Assembly: GCA_905212515.1 (NCBI GenBank)
Contig: CAJMEU010000008.1
Span: forward strand, 1 to 31,870
Reading direction: 5' to 3'
From: an uncultured Oscillospiraceae bacterium
GTDB taxonomy: Bacteria > Bacillota > Clostridia > Oscillospirales > Ruminococcaceae
Length of the DNA stretch: 31,870 nt
Positions 1-7,285 of the stretch are shown here, in pieces. The notes below the pieces were generated by a model, which was not told where the DNA came from, ran no database searches, and saw nothing but the letters and a program-made list of their open reading frames with translations. The translations under genes and the position numbers were made by a program. Numbering within the stretch: the stretch's first letter is position 1; each line of letters opens with the position of its first letter.

Positions 1-336
1 CTTCCAGGCCTCGCCCGTGTTCCCCTGGCCCAGGCCCATGGTGATCGTGCCCTCGCGGCGCACCTTGGGCGGCGCGGGCTGGGGCGCGGGAGGCGGGGCG
101 GGGGCCGGTTTGGGCGCAGGGGCACGCGCCACCGGGGGCACGGGCCCGCGGGGCACGCCCTGGAACAGGGCGTCGGGCGCGTCGTGGGCGGGCGGCGGGG
201 CCGGCGGGGCTTTCGCATCGCCCGGGGCGGCCGGCGCGGGGCGGTCCTGCGGGGCCTTGGGCCCATCCCCCGCCACGGCAGGCCCCGGCAGGCCGTCGTC
301 CAGCCGAAGCTCGGGCACGTTTGCCTGGTCAGTCAT
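1..336 (-). CDS. Pro/Ala-rich protein of the ECF sigma operon, C-terminus beyond the window
   Basis: The first 112 residues are present and the C-terminus runs off the left edge. The ATG at 336-334 overlaps the stop of the upstream TM2-like gene by 8 bp, so translation is probably coupled. The N-terminus is acidic (MTDQANVPELRLDD), followed by about 80 residues dominated by Pro and Ala with no predicted fold. At about residue 93 composition changes (VRREGTITMGLGQG), which may begin a folded domain. There is no signal peptide in the visible part. I do not recognise a family. The disordered Pro/Ala segment looks like a linker or spacer. As the fourth gene of a sigma/anti-sigma operon it is probably part of the same envelope-stress regulon, which is inference from position only. 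Confidence 0.6.
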   Translation of the reverse strand, partial: MTDQANVPELRLDDGLPGPAVAGDGPKAPQDRPAPAAPGDAKAPPAPPPAHDAPDALFQGVPRGPVPPVARAPAPKPAPAPPPAPQPAPPKVRREGTITMGLGQGNTGEAWK

Positions 337-892
337 GGCCGTCCCCTCCCTTGAAAGCTACATAATCGTCCTGCCCGTCCTCCTGCTTGGGCCCGCGCAG
401 CAGCCACAGGCCGAAGCCGATGAAGATGGCAGCCACCACCACGGTGGACAGGCCGTCCAGCAGGCTGCGCAGCCACCACAGGGCCTCGATGGTGTAGGTG
501 AGGCCGTACAGCATGGGCGCCACAAAGTTCCGGTACAGCGAATAGACGCCCAGGCCCACCAGCACGATGCCGATAATGCGGTGGTACCGGCCGGCCAGGC
601 CCTTCCAGTCGGCGCCCAGCAGGACGGCCGGGTCGATGAGCCAGCTGTCCGGGTTGGCGGCGGCCTGCAGCCGCGACTCGTTACGCACGTTGAACGTATC
701 GAAGAAGGAGTACATGTACACCACCAGCGCGAACACGCCGATATAGCCCATGTTGAGGAAGGCCGCCACGCCGATGATGGCGATGAACAGCGTCAGCAGG
801 CTGGCGCCGCGCTTCATATAACCCAGATACATCTGGCCCGCGCCGGGGCACCAGGCGAAGAGGAAGGTGAGGATGCCGTTTTTATGTTCCAT
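329..892 (-). CDS. TM2-like multi-pass membrane protein
   Basis: A 187-residue membrane protein. The N-terminus carries a TM2-domain-like hairpin (FLFAWCPGAGQMYLGYMKRG, then a hydrophobic stretch around residues 32-70 ending in SFFDTFNVRN). Two more hydrophobic segments lie near residues 105-125 and 145-170. An upstream in-frame ATG at 898 is only 1 nt from the AGGAG motif, whereas the ATG at 892 is 7 nt from it, so 892 is preferred. The C-terminus is charged and Gly/Asp-rich. It sits 12 bp after the anti-sigma gene and overlaps the following gene by 8 bp, so it is operonic. TM2 proteins beside ECF sigma/anti-sigma pairs are common in Clostridia but their function is unknown; membrane-stress sensing is an inference. 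Confidence 0.75.
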   Translation of the reverse strand: MEHKNGILTFLFAWCPGAGQMYLGYMKRGASLLTLFIAIIGVAAFLNMGYIGVFALVVYMYSFFDTFNVRNESRLQAAANPDSWLIDPAVLLGADWKGLAGRYHRIIGIVLVGLGVYSLYRNFVAPMLYGLTYTIEALWWLRSLLDGLSTVVVAAIFIGFGLWLLRGPKQEDGQDDYVAFKGGDGHD

Positions 893-904
893 GATCATTC
901 TCCT

Positions 905-1543
905 TTATTTGTTCGGTTCGGCCTGTTTCATCCGCAGGGCCTTGAACGCGTTGTCGATGGATTGGCTTAAGGTCTCGCCTGCGCCGCGGAAGAAGCTGTT
1001 CATGCGGGACACCATGGTGGTGGCGGGTTTTGGGTCCTGCGCGGGCCGGGCCGCCGGCTGGTAGCTGGGCGGTGCGGCGATGACGTCGAACACGCCCGTG
1101 CCCCAGACGACCAGGGCGACGGCGGCCGCGGCCGCCACGGTGGTATATTTGTTGAAGAGGACGCGCACCGCCTTTTTGCGGATGCGGCTGAGCACCGGCG
1201 GCGCGATGGGCGTTTGGGGCGTCAGCAGGGTGTCGTCCTCCAGCAGCGCCGTATAGCGCAGCAGGCAGTCGTCGCAGAAGCTGAGGTGCTCCGCCGCCTC
1301 CAGGCTTTGCAGTTCGTCCAGGGTGCCTTTTATAATGGCCTGGACGCCCTCGTCCGTGAGATGGCCGTCATCGCGGAACAGGGCGAAGCCCTGCGCCTTC
1401 GGGCCGGCGGGCGGGGCCTGTTTTGAGGATCGCGCGGCCGGGCACGGCTCGTCGGCGGAAAGGCTGAGGCCGGGCAGGGGGCCGACCCCGCCGAGGGCAA
1501 AAAACCCGCTGTTTTCTTTTTCAGTGAGGTACGATGCCATCAT
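905..1543 (-). CDS. Zinc-binding (zf-HC2 type) transmembrane anti-sigma factor
   Basis: A 212-residue protein with a HxxxCxxC zinc-binding motif at H86-C90-C93 (HLSFCDDC), the hallmark of ZAS/zf-HC2 anti-sigma factors. One transmembrane helix lies at about residues 133-155 (rich in Ala and Val) and the C-terminus is extracytoplasmic. By family knowledge the cytoplasmic N-terminal domain holds the ECF sigma factor inactive until an envelope signal triggers release or proteolysis. The gene overlaps the sigma gene by 23 bp, the usual arrangement for stoichiometric co-translation. Two adjacent ATGs (1543 and 1540) fit the GGGGAG site about equally. The long Pro/Ala-rich segment before the zinc motif (residues 1-60) is atypical. 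Confidence 0.82.
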   Translation of the reverse strand: MMASYLTEKENSGFFALGGVGPLPGLSLSADEPCPAARSSKQAPPAGPKAQGFALFRDDGHLTDEGVQAIIKGTLDELQSLEAAEHLSFCDDCLLRYTALLEDDTLLTPQTPIAPPVLSRIRKKAVRVLFNKYTTVAAAAAVALVVWGTGVFDVIAAPPSYQPAARPAQDPKPATTMVSRMNSFFRGAGETLSQSIDNAFKALRMKQAEPNK

Positions 1544-2054
1544 GCTCTCCCCTTTCTTTCAGCTTTGCCTGCAGCATTTGTTTTGCGCGGTACAGTTGGG
1601 TATGTACGGTTTTGGGCGGGCGGCCCAGTTTTTTTGCGATCTCGTCAATGGATTTTTCCTCCAGGAAGTATTGCATCGACACTTGGGCGTAGGGCTCTTT
1701 CAGGGCCAGGATGGCCCCGCGCACCCGCTCTACTTCATCCTGCTGCAGCACGATGTCCTCGGGCGCGCCCCTGGCGTCCGCCAGGTTCACCATAGGGCCC
1801 GTCTCGCCGTCGTCCGGCATCACCCTGCGGCGGTAGGCGCTTTTCAGGTAATCTTTGGCTTTGTTGGCCGCGATGCGTGCCAGCCAGGGCTTGTAGCTGC
1901 CCGGCGGGCAATCGTCCCGATGGAGATAGGCGGAGAGGAACGTCTCCTGCGCCAGGTCCTCGGCCAGCTGGGTGTCGTGCACGAATTGGTAACACACGGT
2001 ATAGACCAGCTTTTCATACTGTTCCACAAGCCCGGTGAATTCCCGCTGGTCCAT
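1521..2054 (-). CDS. ECF-family RNA polymerase sigma factor
   Basis: A 177-residue sigma-70 family protein of the extracytoplasmic-function class, with only regions 2 and 4. Region 2 spans about residues 5-75, including the core-binding helix DLAQETFLSAY. Region 4 spans about residues 106-166, with the helix-turn-helix SIDEIAKKLGRPPKTVHTQLYRAK that reads the -35 element. Length matches the family. The ATG at 2054 has AAGGAGG 6 nt upstream. It is the first gene of a minus-strand operon followed by its anti-sigma factor, so autoregulation is likely. I found no convincing ECF promoter with correct spacing in the 170 bp upstream, so the operon may be transcribed from an unrecognised element. The target regulon cannot be deduced. 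Confidence 0.93.
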   Translation of the reverse strand: MDQREFTGLVEQYEKLVYTVCYQFVHDTQLAEDLAQETFLSAYLHRDDCPPGSYKPWLARIAANKAKDYLKSAYRRRVMPDDGETGPMVNLADARGAPEDIVLQQDEVERVRGAILALKEPYAQVSMQYFLEEKSIDEIAKKLGRPPKTVHTQLYRAKQMLQAKLKERGEHDGIVPH

Positions 2055-2226
2055 GCCATGCCTCCTTCCCTAAAAGCCTGCTGCCCCCGTGCGGGCGGGG
2101 GCGCAGGAATGTGCGTGCGGGAACTTGGGCAAAGACACAGACGGTCCGCCGCAGGGCACCCGCACGTTTTGTTTGCCCTGCATTCATAGAACGTCACAGG
2201 GCACGGCTTTTCTTCAAGATTTTCAG

Positions 2227-2254
2227 AAAAAAATTCCCGGGCACAGCCCGGGAA
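2227..2254 (-). terminator. Rho-independent terminator after the small-multidrug-export gene
   Basis: A 9-bp perfect stem (TTCCCGGGC / GCCCGGGAA, loop of 3, plus-strand 2234-2254) is followed on the minus strand by seven U residues (2233-2227). It lies 7 bp beyond the stop of the 2261-2740 gene and insulates the ECF operon downstream. Confidence 0.9.
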
Positions 2255-2260
2255 AATTTG

Positions 2261-2740
2261 TCAGTAAATGGCCATGACGCCCAAGGTGCTGAGCAGCAGC
2301 ATGATGAGCCCCGCCGTGACCACGCCGGCCATGACGGCCAGCACGCTGGGCCAGAATTTCAGGTCCAGCAAAGTGGCGCCCAGGCTGCCCGTCCAGGCGC
2401 CGGTGCCCGGCAGCGGGATGGCCACGAACAAAAACAGGCCCACGTACACGCTGCGGCCGGCCTTTTCCTGCATCTTGTCGCCGGCCTTCATGCCCTTTTG
2501 ATAGATCCAGTCAAACAGGCCGCCCAGCTTGCCCGGCAGCCCCGTGCACCACAGCAGCACCTTTTTGGCAAACAGCAAAATAATGGGCACGGGCAGCATA
2601 TTGCCCAGGATGGCGGTGATGAGCACCGGGACGAGCGGCAGCTGCTGGCCCACCACCCCGATGGGGATGGCGCCGCGCAGCTCCACGATGGGCACCATGG
2701 AGACGAAGAACACCCAGAAATATTTCTTGAACAAAGCCAT
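2261..2740 (-). CDS. Putative small multi-drug export family protein (COG2426/PF06695-like)
   Basis: A 159-residue integral membrane protein with about four hydrophobic segments. Family-typical motifs are visible: PIVELRGAIPIGV near residues 17-29 and the Pro/Gly-rich VAIPLPGTGAWTGSLGA around residues 107-123. Length matches the family (about 150-170 residues). Despite the family name, a transport substrate is not established. The gene is monocistronic: it has its own promoter (2805-2833) and terminator (2227-2254). It diverges from the DUF2207 gene and appears to share its -35 element. The start at 2740 follows an AAGGCGG site at slightly long spacing. Confidence 0.85.
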   Translation of the reverse strand: MALFKKYFWVFFVSMVPIVELRGAIPIGVVGQQLPLVPVLITAILGNMLPVPIILLFAKKVLLWCTGLPGKLGGLFDWIYQKGMKAGDKMQEKAGRSVYVGLFLFVAIPLPGTGAWTGSLGATLLDLKFWPSVLAVMAGVVTAGLIMLLLSTLGVMAIY

Positions 2741-2804
2741 ATCCGTTCCGCCTTTTTTATAAAATCATCAGCGCCGTGCGGCGGGCCGCCGGCAGCACGT
2801 TACT

Positions 2805-2833
2805 ATATTACCCGATTCTTTGCCTCTTTGCAA
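2805..2833 (-). promoter_or_regulatory. Sigma-70-type promoter for the small-multidrug-export gene
   Basis: On the minus strand TTGCAA (2833-2828) is followed after 17 bp by TAATAT (2810-2805). The transcript would start about 60 nt upstream of the ATG at 2740. The palindromic -35 hexamer is the same six bases used by the plus-strand promoter. Confidence 0.55.
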
Positions 2834-2847
2834 GGCGGGCAAAGAAT
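2815..2847. promoter_or_regulatory. Inverted repeat spanning the shared divergent promoter (candidate operator)
   Basis: Perfect 10-bp arms ATTCTTTGCC (2815-2824) and GGCAAAGAAT (2838-2847) enclose 13 bp that contain the palindromic TTGCAA. One arm lies in the spacer of each divergent promoter, so a dimeric protein bound here could block both. It could also form a cruciform. The regulator is unknown. Confidence 0.5.
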
Positions 2848-2855
2848 GGTATACT
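2828..2855 (+). promoter_or_regulatory. Sigma-70-type promoter for the DUF2207 gene
   Basis: TTGCAA (2828-2833), 16-bp spacer, TATACT (2850-2855) preceded by TGG, giving an extended -10. Predicted start near 2862, about 35 nt before the ATG at 2897. It shares its -35 hexamer with the divergent minus-strand promoter. Confidence 0.7.
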
Positions 2856-2896
2856 ACATTTAATATTCTTTCCCAGAGAGAAAAAGAGGTGCTTTG

Positions 2897-4783
2897 ATGA
2901 AAAAACTGCTGTGTACCCTGGCGGCGCTGGCTCTGTGCCTGGCCCTGGCCGCGCCGGCCCTGGCCGACGACGCCGGCTACCGGGTGGACAAGATGGACGT
3001 GCAGACCCAGTTGCATGAGAACAATGTGATGAGCGTGACCGAGACCATCACCGTCACCTTTGACGAGCCGCGGCACGGCATCGTGCGGGTGTTGCCCGAA
3101 AAGTTGACCATGCTGCGCGAGGTGAACGGCGAGGAGCGCACCATGTATTACCGCGCCAAGGTGGGCAACGTGACCGCCACCGGCGCGCCCGCCAAGCTGA
3201 GCAGCGAAAACGGCAGCCGGGCCATCCGCCTGGGCAGCGAGGATGAATGGGTGACCAGCGCCCAGTACGTGCTGGAATACGATTACGATATGGGCGACGA
3301 CCGCATCCCCGCATACGACCAGCTGTTCTACAGCCTGAACGGCCCGGACTGGGACGCGGAGATCGAAGAGCTGACCTTTTCCATCGGCTTCGACAAGCCC
3401 CTGCCCGCCGAGGGACTGGAGACCATGACCGTGCTGGGCGGCGCCTGGGGCGCCACGGCCGACCGCGTGGGCATAGAGTGGACGGCGGATGAAAACGGCG
3501 TGCGCGGCGCCACCACGCGGCCCCTGCACCCCGGCGAGGGCGTGAGCGTGTACGCCAAGCTGCCCGCGGGATATTTTGTGGGCGCGCGCCTGCCCGTGAC
3601 CTGGCCCTTCTGGGTGTTCGGGGGCCTGGCGGCGGCGTTGTGCCTGTATATTCTGGCGCGGGCCTTTGCCACGCAGCAGCCCAAGGCCGCCCCCGGCTTT
3701 GTGACGGCGCCGCCGGACGGCATCTCGCCGGCGGAGGTGGGGTATATCATCGACGGCTCGGCCGACGATTCAGACCTGGTGTCCCTGATCCTGCAATTCG
3801 CCCAGCAGGGGCTGGTGACGTTGGAAAACGTGCCCGACGAAAAGGGCGATATCCTGGTGCTGCACAAAAAGGGCGAGCTGCCCGCCGCGGCGCCGGATTA
3901 CCAGCGCACCTTCTGGCAGGGGCTGTTCCCCCTCCCCGACAGCGCGGTGTGCGATATGGGCGAGTGGAAACCGGAATTTTTCGAGACCATGCAGCAGGCC
4001 AAGCAGCAATTGGCCGCCACCTTTCAGGGCGGGCGCCAGCTGGACCGCAAAGGCACGGCGGCACAGGCCATCCTGCTGCCGCTGGCCGTGTGCGCGCTGT
4101 ACCTGGTGGCCGTCCTGTTCAGCGGCGGCATGCTGGTGGGCGCGGGCATCGCCGGGGCCGTGGTGGGCGCGCTGGCCCTGCTTCTGCTGACGGTGCTGGC
4201 CTCGGTGTACGGCGAACGCCGGCTGTTTGCCAGCCGGGGCGCGTCCGTCGGCTTTGCCGCAGGCATGGCGGCGATGGTGGCCCTGGCCGGCGGCATGGGC
4301 CTTGTGTGCGCCCACAGCGCGCTGGTGCCGCCTTTGGCCGTGCTGGGGCTGGTGTGCCTGGCGGCCGCCGCCTGCCTGATGGCGCCGCGCATTGTGTACA
4401 AGACCGAATACGGCGCCCAGGTGACCGGCGAGCTGCTGGCGCTGCGCCGGTATATGGCCGAGGAGGCGCCTGCTTCCGCCGAGGAGGCCGGGACCTTCTA
4501 CGCGCTGCTGCCCTACGCCTATGTGTTCGGCCTGGCCGAGCATTGGGCCAAACGGTTCGAGGCCATGACCCTGGGCGCGCCGGCCTGGTGGAACGGCGCG
4601 CCCGGCGAGGACATGCTGTTCACCCCTTACTGGATGTGCGGGGCCATGTGCCACGGGTTCAGCCGATCCATGCATTCGCTGGCTGAAACTTACACCTCCA
4701 CCCAGTCCTCAAGCACCGGCGGCGTCAGCAGCGGCGGGTTCGCCGGCGGAGGCTTCGGCGGCGGAGGCGGGCACGCCTGGTAA
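2897..4783 (+). CDS. DUF2207 domain-containing membrane protein
   Basis: A 628-residue predicted membrane protein. It has a cleavable signal peptide (about residues 1-24, ending PALAD). The extracellular DUF2207 domain follows (about 25-225) and holds the typical segment DEPRHGIVRVLP. Then come a membrane helix near 235-255, a cytoplasmic region, and paired membrane helices around 390-440 and 450-500. The C-terminus is low-complexity Gly-rich (GGFAGGGFGGGGGHAW), characteristic of this family. A TTG three bases upstream is rejected in favour of the ATG at 2897, which has AGAGGT 6 nt before it. It is monocistronic with its own promoter and strong terminator. Function is unknown; family members are often associated with the cell envelope. 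Confidence 0.88.
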   Translation: MKKLLCTLAALALCLALAAPALADDAGYRVDKMDVQTQLHENNVMSVTETITVTFDEPRHGIVRVLPEKLTMLREVNGEERTMYYRAKVGNVTATGAPAKLSSENGSRAIRLGSEDEWVTSAQYVLEYDYDMGDDRIPAYDQLFYSLNGPDWDAEIEELTFSIGFDKPLPAEGLETMTVLGGAWGATADRVGIEWTADENGVRGATTRPLHPGEGVSVYAKLPAGYFVGARLPVTWPFWVFGGLAAALCLYILARAFATQQPKAAPGFVTAPPDGISPAEVGYIIDGSADDSDLVSLILQFAQQGLVTLENVPDEKGDILVLHKKGELPAAAPDYQRTFWQGLFPLPDSAVCDMGEWKPEFFETMQQAKQQLAATFQGGRQLDRKGTAAQAILLPLAVCALYLVAVLFSGGMLVGAGIAGAVVGALALLLLTVLASVYGERRLFASRGASVGFAAGMAAMVALAGGMGLVCAHSALVPPLAVLGLVCLAAAACLMAPRIVYKTEYGAQVTGELLALRRYMAEEAPASAEEAGTFYALLPYAYVFGLAEHWAKRFEAMTLGAPAWWNGAPGEDMLFTPYWMCGAMCHGFSRSMHSLAETYTSTQSSSTGGVSSGGFAGGGFGGGGGHAW

Positions 4784-4795
4784 GCGCAACAGAAA

Positions 4796-4834
4796 AACAG
4801 GCCCGGAGAAAAAATTCTCCGGGCCTGTTTTTTT
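4796..4834 (+). terminator. Strong rho-independent terminator after the DUF2207 gene
   Basis: A 15-bp stem (4796-4810 with 4815-4829, core CAGGCCCGGAGAA) with an AAAA loop is followed by a T run to 4834. It begins 13 bp after the stop codon. The A run on the other side would allow bidirectional function, but no minus-strand gene ends here. Confidence 0.95.
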
Positions 4835-4844
4835 GCCAAAAGGC

Positions 4845-4875
4845 TTGCTTGTGACGCCGCGTCATGAAGTATGAT
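4845..4875 (+). promoter_or_regulatory. MerR-type promoter with long spacer and internal dyad
   Basis: TTGCTT (4845-4850) and TATGAT (4870-4875) are separated by 19 bp, the over-long spacing typical of promoters activated by MerR proteins. A perfect dyad TGACG-ccg-CGTCA (4852-4864) sits inside the spacer, where MerR dimers bind and untwist the DNA. The predicted start near 4882 would leave a very short leader before the ATG at 4894. This suggests autoregulation of the MerR-ABC operon. Confidence 0.55.
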
Positions 4876-4893
4876 AGAGGGGAGGTGATGAAA

Positions 4894-5703
4894 ATGGCAG
4901 AACGGACGATCCCCCCGGGCTATATGACCGTGGGCGAGGTGGCGAAAAAGATGGGCGTCACCGTGCGCACCCTGCAGTATTACGACCGGGAGGGCCTGCT
5001 GTCCCCCTCGGCGGAGAGCGAGGGCGGGCGCAGGCTGTACGCGGATAAAGACGTGATCAAACTGCATCAGATCTTGTCCCTGAAACACCTGGGGTTTTCC
5101 CTGGACGACATCAAGAACCGCCTGACGGCCCTGGACACGCCCGCGCAGGTGGCACAGGCCCTGGCGCAGCAGGCCGCCGAGATCCGGGGCAAGATGGACG
5201 CCCTGGCCGAGTCCCTGCGGGAGCTGGAGATGCTGCGGGCGGAAGTGCTGCAGATGCAGACGGTCAATTTTAAAAAGTACGCGGACATCATCGTCAACCT
5301 GCAGATGAAAAACGATTTTTACTGGCTGATCAAACATTTCGACGACCAGACCCTGGAGCACATCCGCGGCCGCTTTGACAAGGAGAGCGGCCTGGCCTTC
5401 CTGGCGCGGTTCAACGGCCTGTGCGGCGAGGTGCTGGGGCTGCAGCAGGCCGGCGTGCCGCCCCAAAGCGAGGCGGGCCAGGCGGCGGCCAAACGGTTTT
5501 GGGACATGATCCTGGAGTTTACCGGCGGCGATATGAGCATGCTGCCCGCTTTGATGGAGGCCGGACAGTTCGGCGGCGGGGACGCGGGCGCGGGCCGGGA
5601 ATGGAAGCAGACGCAGGCGCTGGTCAACGCCTATATCGGGCCGGCCCTCAGCGCCTATTTCGACGAGCTGGGCATCGACCCCTTTGAGGAGGGACGCCCA
5701 TGA
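4894..5703 (+). CDS. MerR-family transcriptional regulator with a TipAS-like C-terminal domain
   Basis: A 269-residue regulator. The N-terminal MerR winged helix-turn-helix is clear: YMTVGEVAKKMGVTVRTLQYYDREGLL (residues 10-36), then the wing with GGRRLY (44-49) and the second helix pair to about residue 80. A coiled-coil dimerisation helix follows at about 85-125. The remaining 140 residues form a helical effector domain resembling the TipAS drug-recognition domain, a tentative match. Starts at 4864 and 4888 are in frame but poorly spaced from GGAGG (4881-4885); the ATG at 4894 is 8 nt away and is chosen. The stop overlaps the ATPase start by 4 bp, so regulator and transporter are co-expressed. 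Likely role: ligand-triggered activation of its own efflux operon. Confidence 0.88.
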   Translation: MAERTIPPGYMTVGEVAKKMGVTVRTLQYYDREGLLSPSAESEGGRRLYADKDVIKLHQILSLKHLGFSLDDIKNRLTALDTPAQVAQALAQQAAEIRGKMDALAESLRELEMLRAEVLQMQTVNFKKYADIIVNLQMKNDFYWLIKHFDDQTLEHIRGRFDKESGLAFLARFNGLCGEVLGLQQAGVPPQSEAGQAAAKRFWDMILEFTGGDMSMLPALMEAGQFGGGDAGAGREWKQTQALVNAYIGPALSAYFDELGIDPFEEGRP

Positions 5704-6515
5704 GCGGGGCCATTGAAGTAAACGGGCTGCTGAAAAGCTATGGCGCGCACAGGGTGCTGCACGGGCTGACCTTCAAGGTGGAACGGGGCGAGATCTTCGC
5801 CCTGCTGGGGGTGAACGGCGCGGGCAAGACCACGGCCCTGGAGTGCATCGAGGGGCTGCGCCGGCACGAGGGCGGCGCCGTGGCCGTGCACGGTAAAATG
5901 GGCATCCAGCTGCAGTCCGCCTCCCTGCCGTCCCACATCAAATGCGCGGAGGCCGTGCGCCTGTTCGCCAAATGGAACCGGGCGAACATCGACGGGGAGA
6001 TGCTCGCGGCCCTGGGGATCGACCAATTGGCGGGCAAACAGTATGGCGCGCTGTCCACCGGGCAGAAACGTCGCCTGCACCTGGCCCTGGCCCTCATCGG
6101 CGGCCCGGAGATCTTGTTTTTGGATGAGCCCACCGCGGGCCTGGACGTGGAGGGCAGGCTGTCGCTGCACGCGCAGATCCGCCGGCTGAAAGCCCTGGGG
6201 AAAACCATCGTCCTGGCCAGCCACGACATGGCGGAGGTGGAGGAGCTGTGCGACCGCATCGCCATTTTGAACCAGGGGCAGATCGCCTTTTTGGGCACCG
6301 TGGAGGAGCTGGGCGCCAAGATGGGCAAGCATTACACCCTGCGCGTCACCACGGCAGAGGGCGTAGAACAGCTGGTGACGGACGACGTGGGGGATACCCT
6401 GCTGACGCTGCTGGAAAGCTGCAAGCGCCGCGGCGTGGCCGTGCTGGACATCAAGATCGACCGCGGCTCGCTGGAGCAGCATTTTATGGAGATCGCAAAG
6501 GGGGCCGGCGTATGA
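5700..6515 (+). CDS. ABC transporter ATP-binding protein (ABC-2 exporter type)
   Basis: A 271-residue ATPase with all ABC motifs: Walker A GVNGAGKTT (residues 37-45), a Q-loop glutamine near 70-72, signature LSTGQKRR (118-125), Walker B ILFLDEP (138-144) and the switch histidine ASHD (H175). The signature LSTGQ rather than LSGGQ is common among ABC-2/CcmA-type exporter ATPases. Start and stop overlap the neighbouring genes by ATGA junctions, so MerR, ATPase and permease are translationally coupled. It would energise export of a drug-like or lipid substrate with the permease at 6512-7228. The substrate cannot be determined from sequence. Confidence 0.95.
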   Translation: MSGAIEVNGLLKSYGAHRVLHGLTFKVERGEIFALLGVNGAGKTTALECIEGLRRHEGGAVAVHGKMGIQLQSASLPSHIKCAEAVRLFAKWNRANIDGEMLAALGIDQLAGKQYGALSTGQKRRLHLALALIGGPEILFLDEPTAGLDVEGRLSLHAQIRRLKALGKTIVLASHDMAEVEELCDRIAILNQGQIAFLGTVEELGAKMGKHYTLRVTTAEGVEQLVTDDVGDTLLTLLESCKRRGVAVLDIKIDRGSLEQHFMEIAKGAGV

Positions 6516-7228
6516 GCGCGTTTTTCTATGGGGTCTTTTTACAGTGGCGGCTGGATATCCGCAGCAAGGCGCTGCTGATCACCTGCTACGTGGTGCCCCT
6601 TTTGTTTTTTGCCGTCATGGGCGGCATTTTTACCGCCGTGAACCCCGCGGCCAAAGACACGCTGACCCAGTCCATGACGGTGATGGGCGTGTCCATGGGC
6701 GCGCTGATCGGCCTGCCGCCCTCCCTGGTGGAGGTGTACCAAAGCGACATCAAGAAGATGTACCAGGCCAACGGCGTGCCGCTGTACCTGGGGCTGGCCT
6801 CCATGTTTTTGTCCGCGTTCGTCCATTTGCTGCTGATGTCCGGCATCATTTATATCGCGGCCCCCCTGGCCTTTGGCGCCGCGGCGCCGGCCCAACCTCT
6901 GCGGTATTTTGCCGCGCTGGCGCTTTTCATCGCCGCGTCCCTGGGCATCGGCAGCGCGCTGGGGCTGGCGGTGAAAAAGCAGGCGAAGCTCACCATGATC
7001 TCCCAGCTGTTCTTCCTGCCGTCCATCATGCTGGCGGGCATCATGTGCCCGGCCGACCTGCTGCCCCGGGCTTTCGCCGCCGCGGGCAAGCTGCTGCCCG
7101 CGGCCTGGGGCTACCTGGCCATGGCGGACGGCGGCCTGCGCCCGGGCAACCTGTGGCCCCTGGCGGCCGTTCTGGCGGCCGCGGCCCTGCTGTGCGGGGC
7201 GCTGCTGAAGCGGATGCAGGCGGAATGA
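6512..7228 (+). CDS. ABC-2 type transporter permease
   Basis: A 238-residue membrane protein with about six hydrophobic segments (near residues 20-40, 50-70, 88-112, 120-142, 150-175 and 210-232), the arrangement of ABC-2 permeases. It begins at the ATG overlapping the ATPase stop (ATGA at 6512-6515). The frame is open further upstream inside the ATPase gene, but those residues lack membrane character and the coupled ATG is the clear start. It forms the membrane half of the MerR-controlled exporter. A terminator follows at 7247. Confidence 0.9.
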   Translation: MSAFFYGVFLQWRLDIRSKALLITCYVVPLLFFAVMGGIFTAVNPAAKDTLTQSMTVMGVSMGALIGLPPSLVEVYQSDIKKMYQANGVPLYLGLASMFLSAFVHLLLMSGIIYIAAPLAFGAAAPAQPLRYFAALALFIAASLGIGSALGLAVKKQAKLTMISQLFFLPSIMLAGIMCPADLLPRAFAAAGKLLPAAWGYLAMADGGLRPGNLWPLAAVLAAAALLCGALLKRMQAE

Positions 7229-7246
7229 ACCGCCCTTTTCTGTGCA

Positions 7247-7285
7247 AAAGCCCCGTCAACGGCCTGTTGACGGGGCTTTGTTCTT
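7247..7285 (+). terminator. Terminator between the convergent permease and pflB genes
   Basis: A 14-bp perfect stem AAAGCCCCGTCAAC / GTTGACGGGGCTTT (7247-7260 and 7266-7279) with a 5-nt loop is followed by GTTCTTTT on the plus strand. The minus-strand side has only a short U run (TTTT), so it may also work, less efficiently, for pflB, whose stop codon abuts it. Confidence 0.85.

Noticed and set aside
2054..2226. ECF-type autoregulated promoter upstream of the sigma gene
   Set aside because: AAC- and CGTC-like elements exist but about 22 bp apart instead of 16-17, so I could not support a call.
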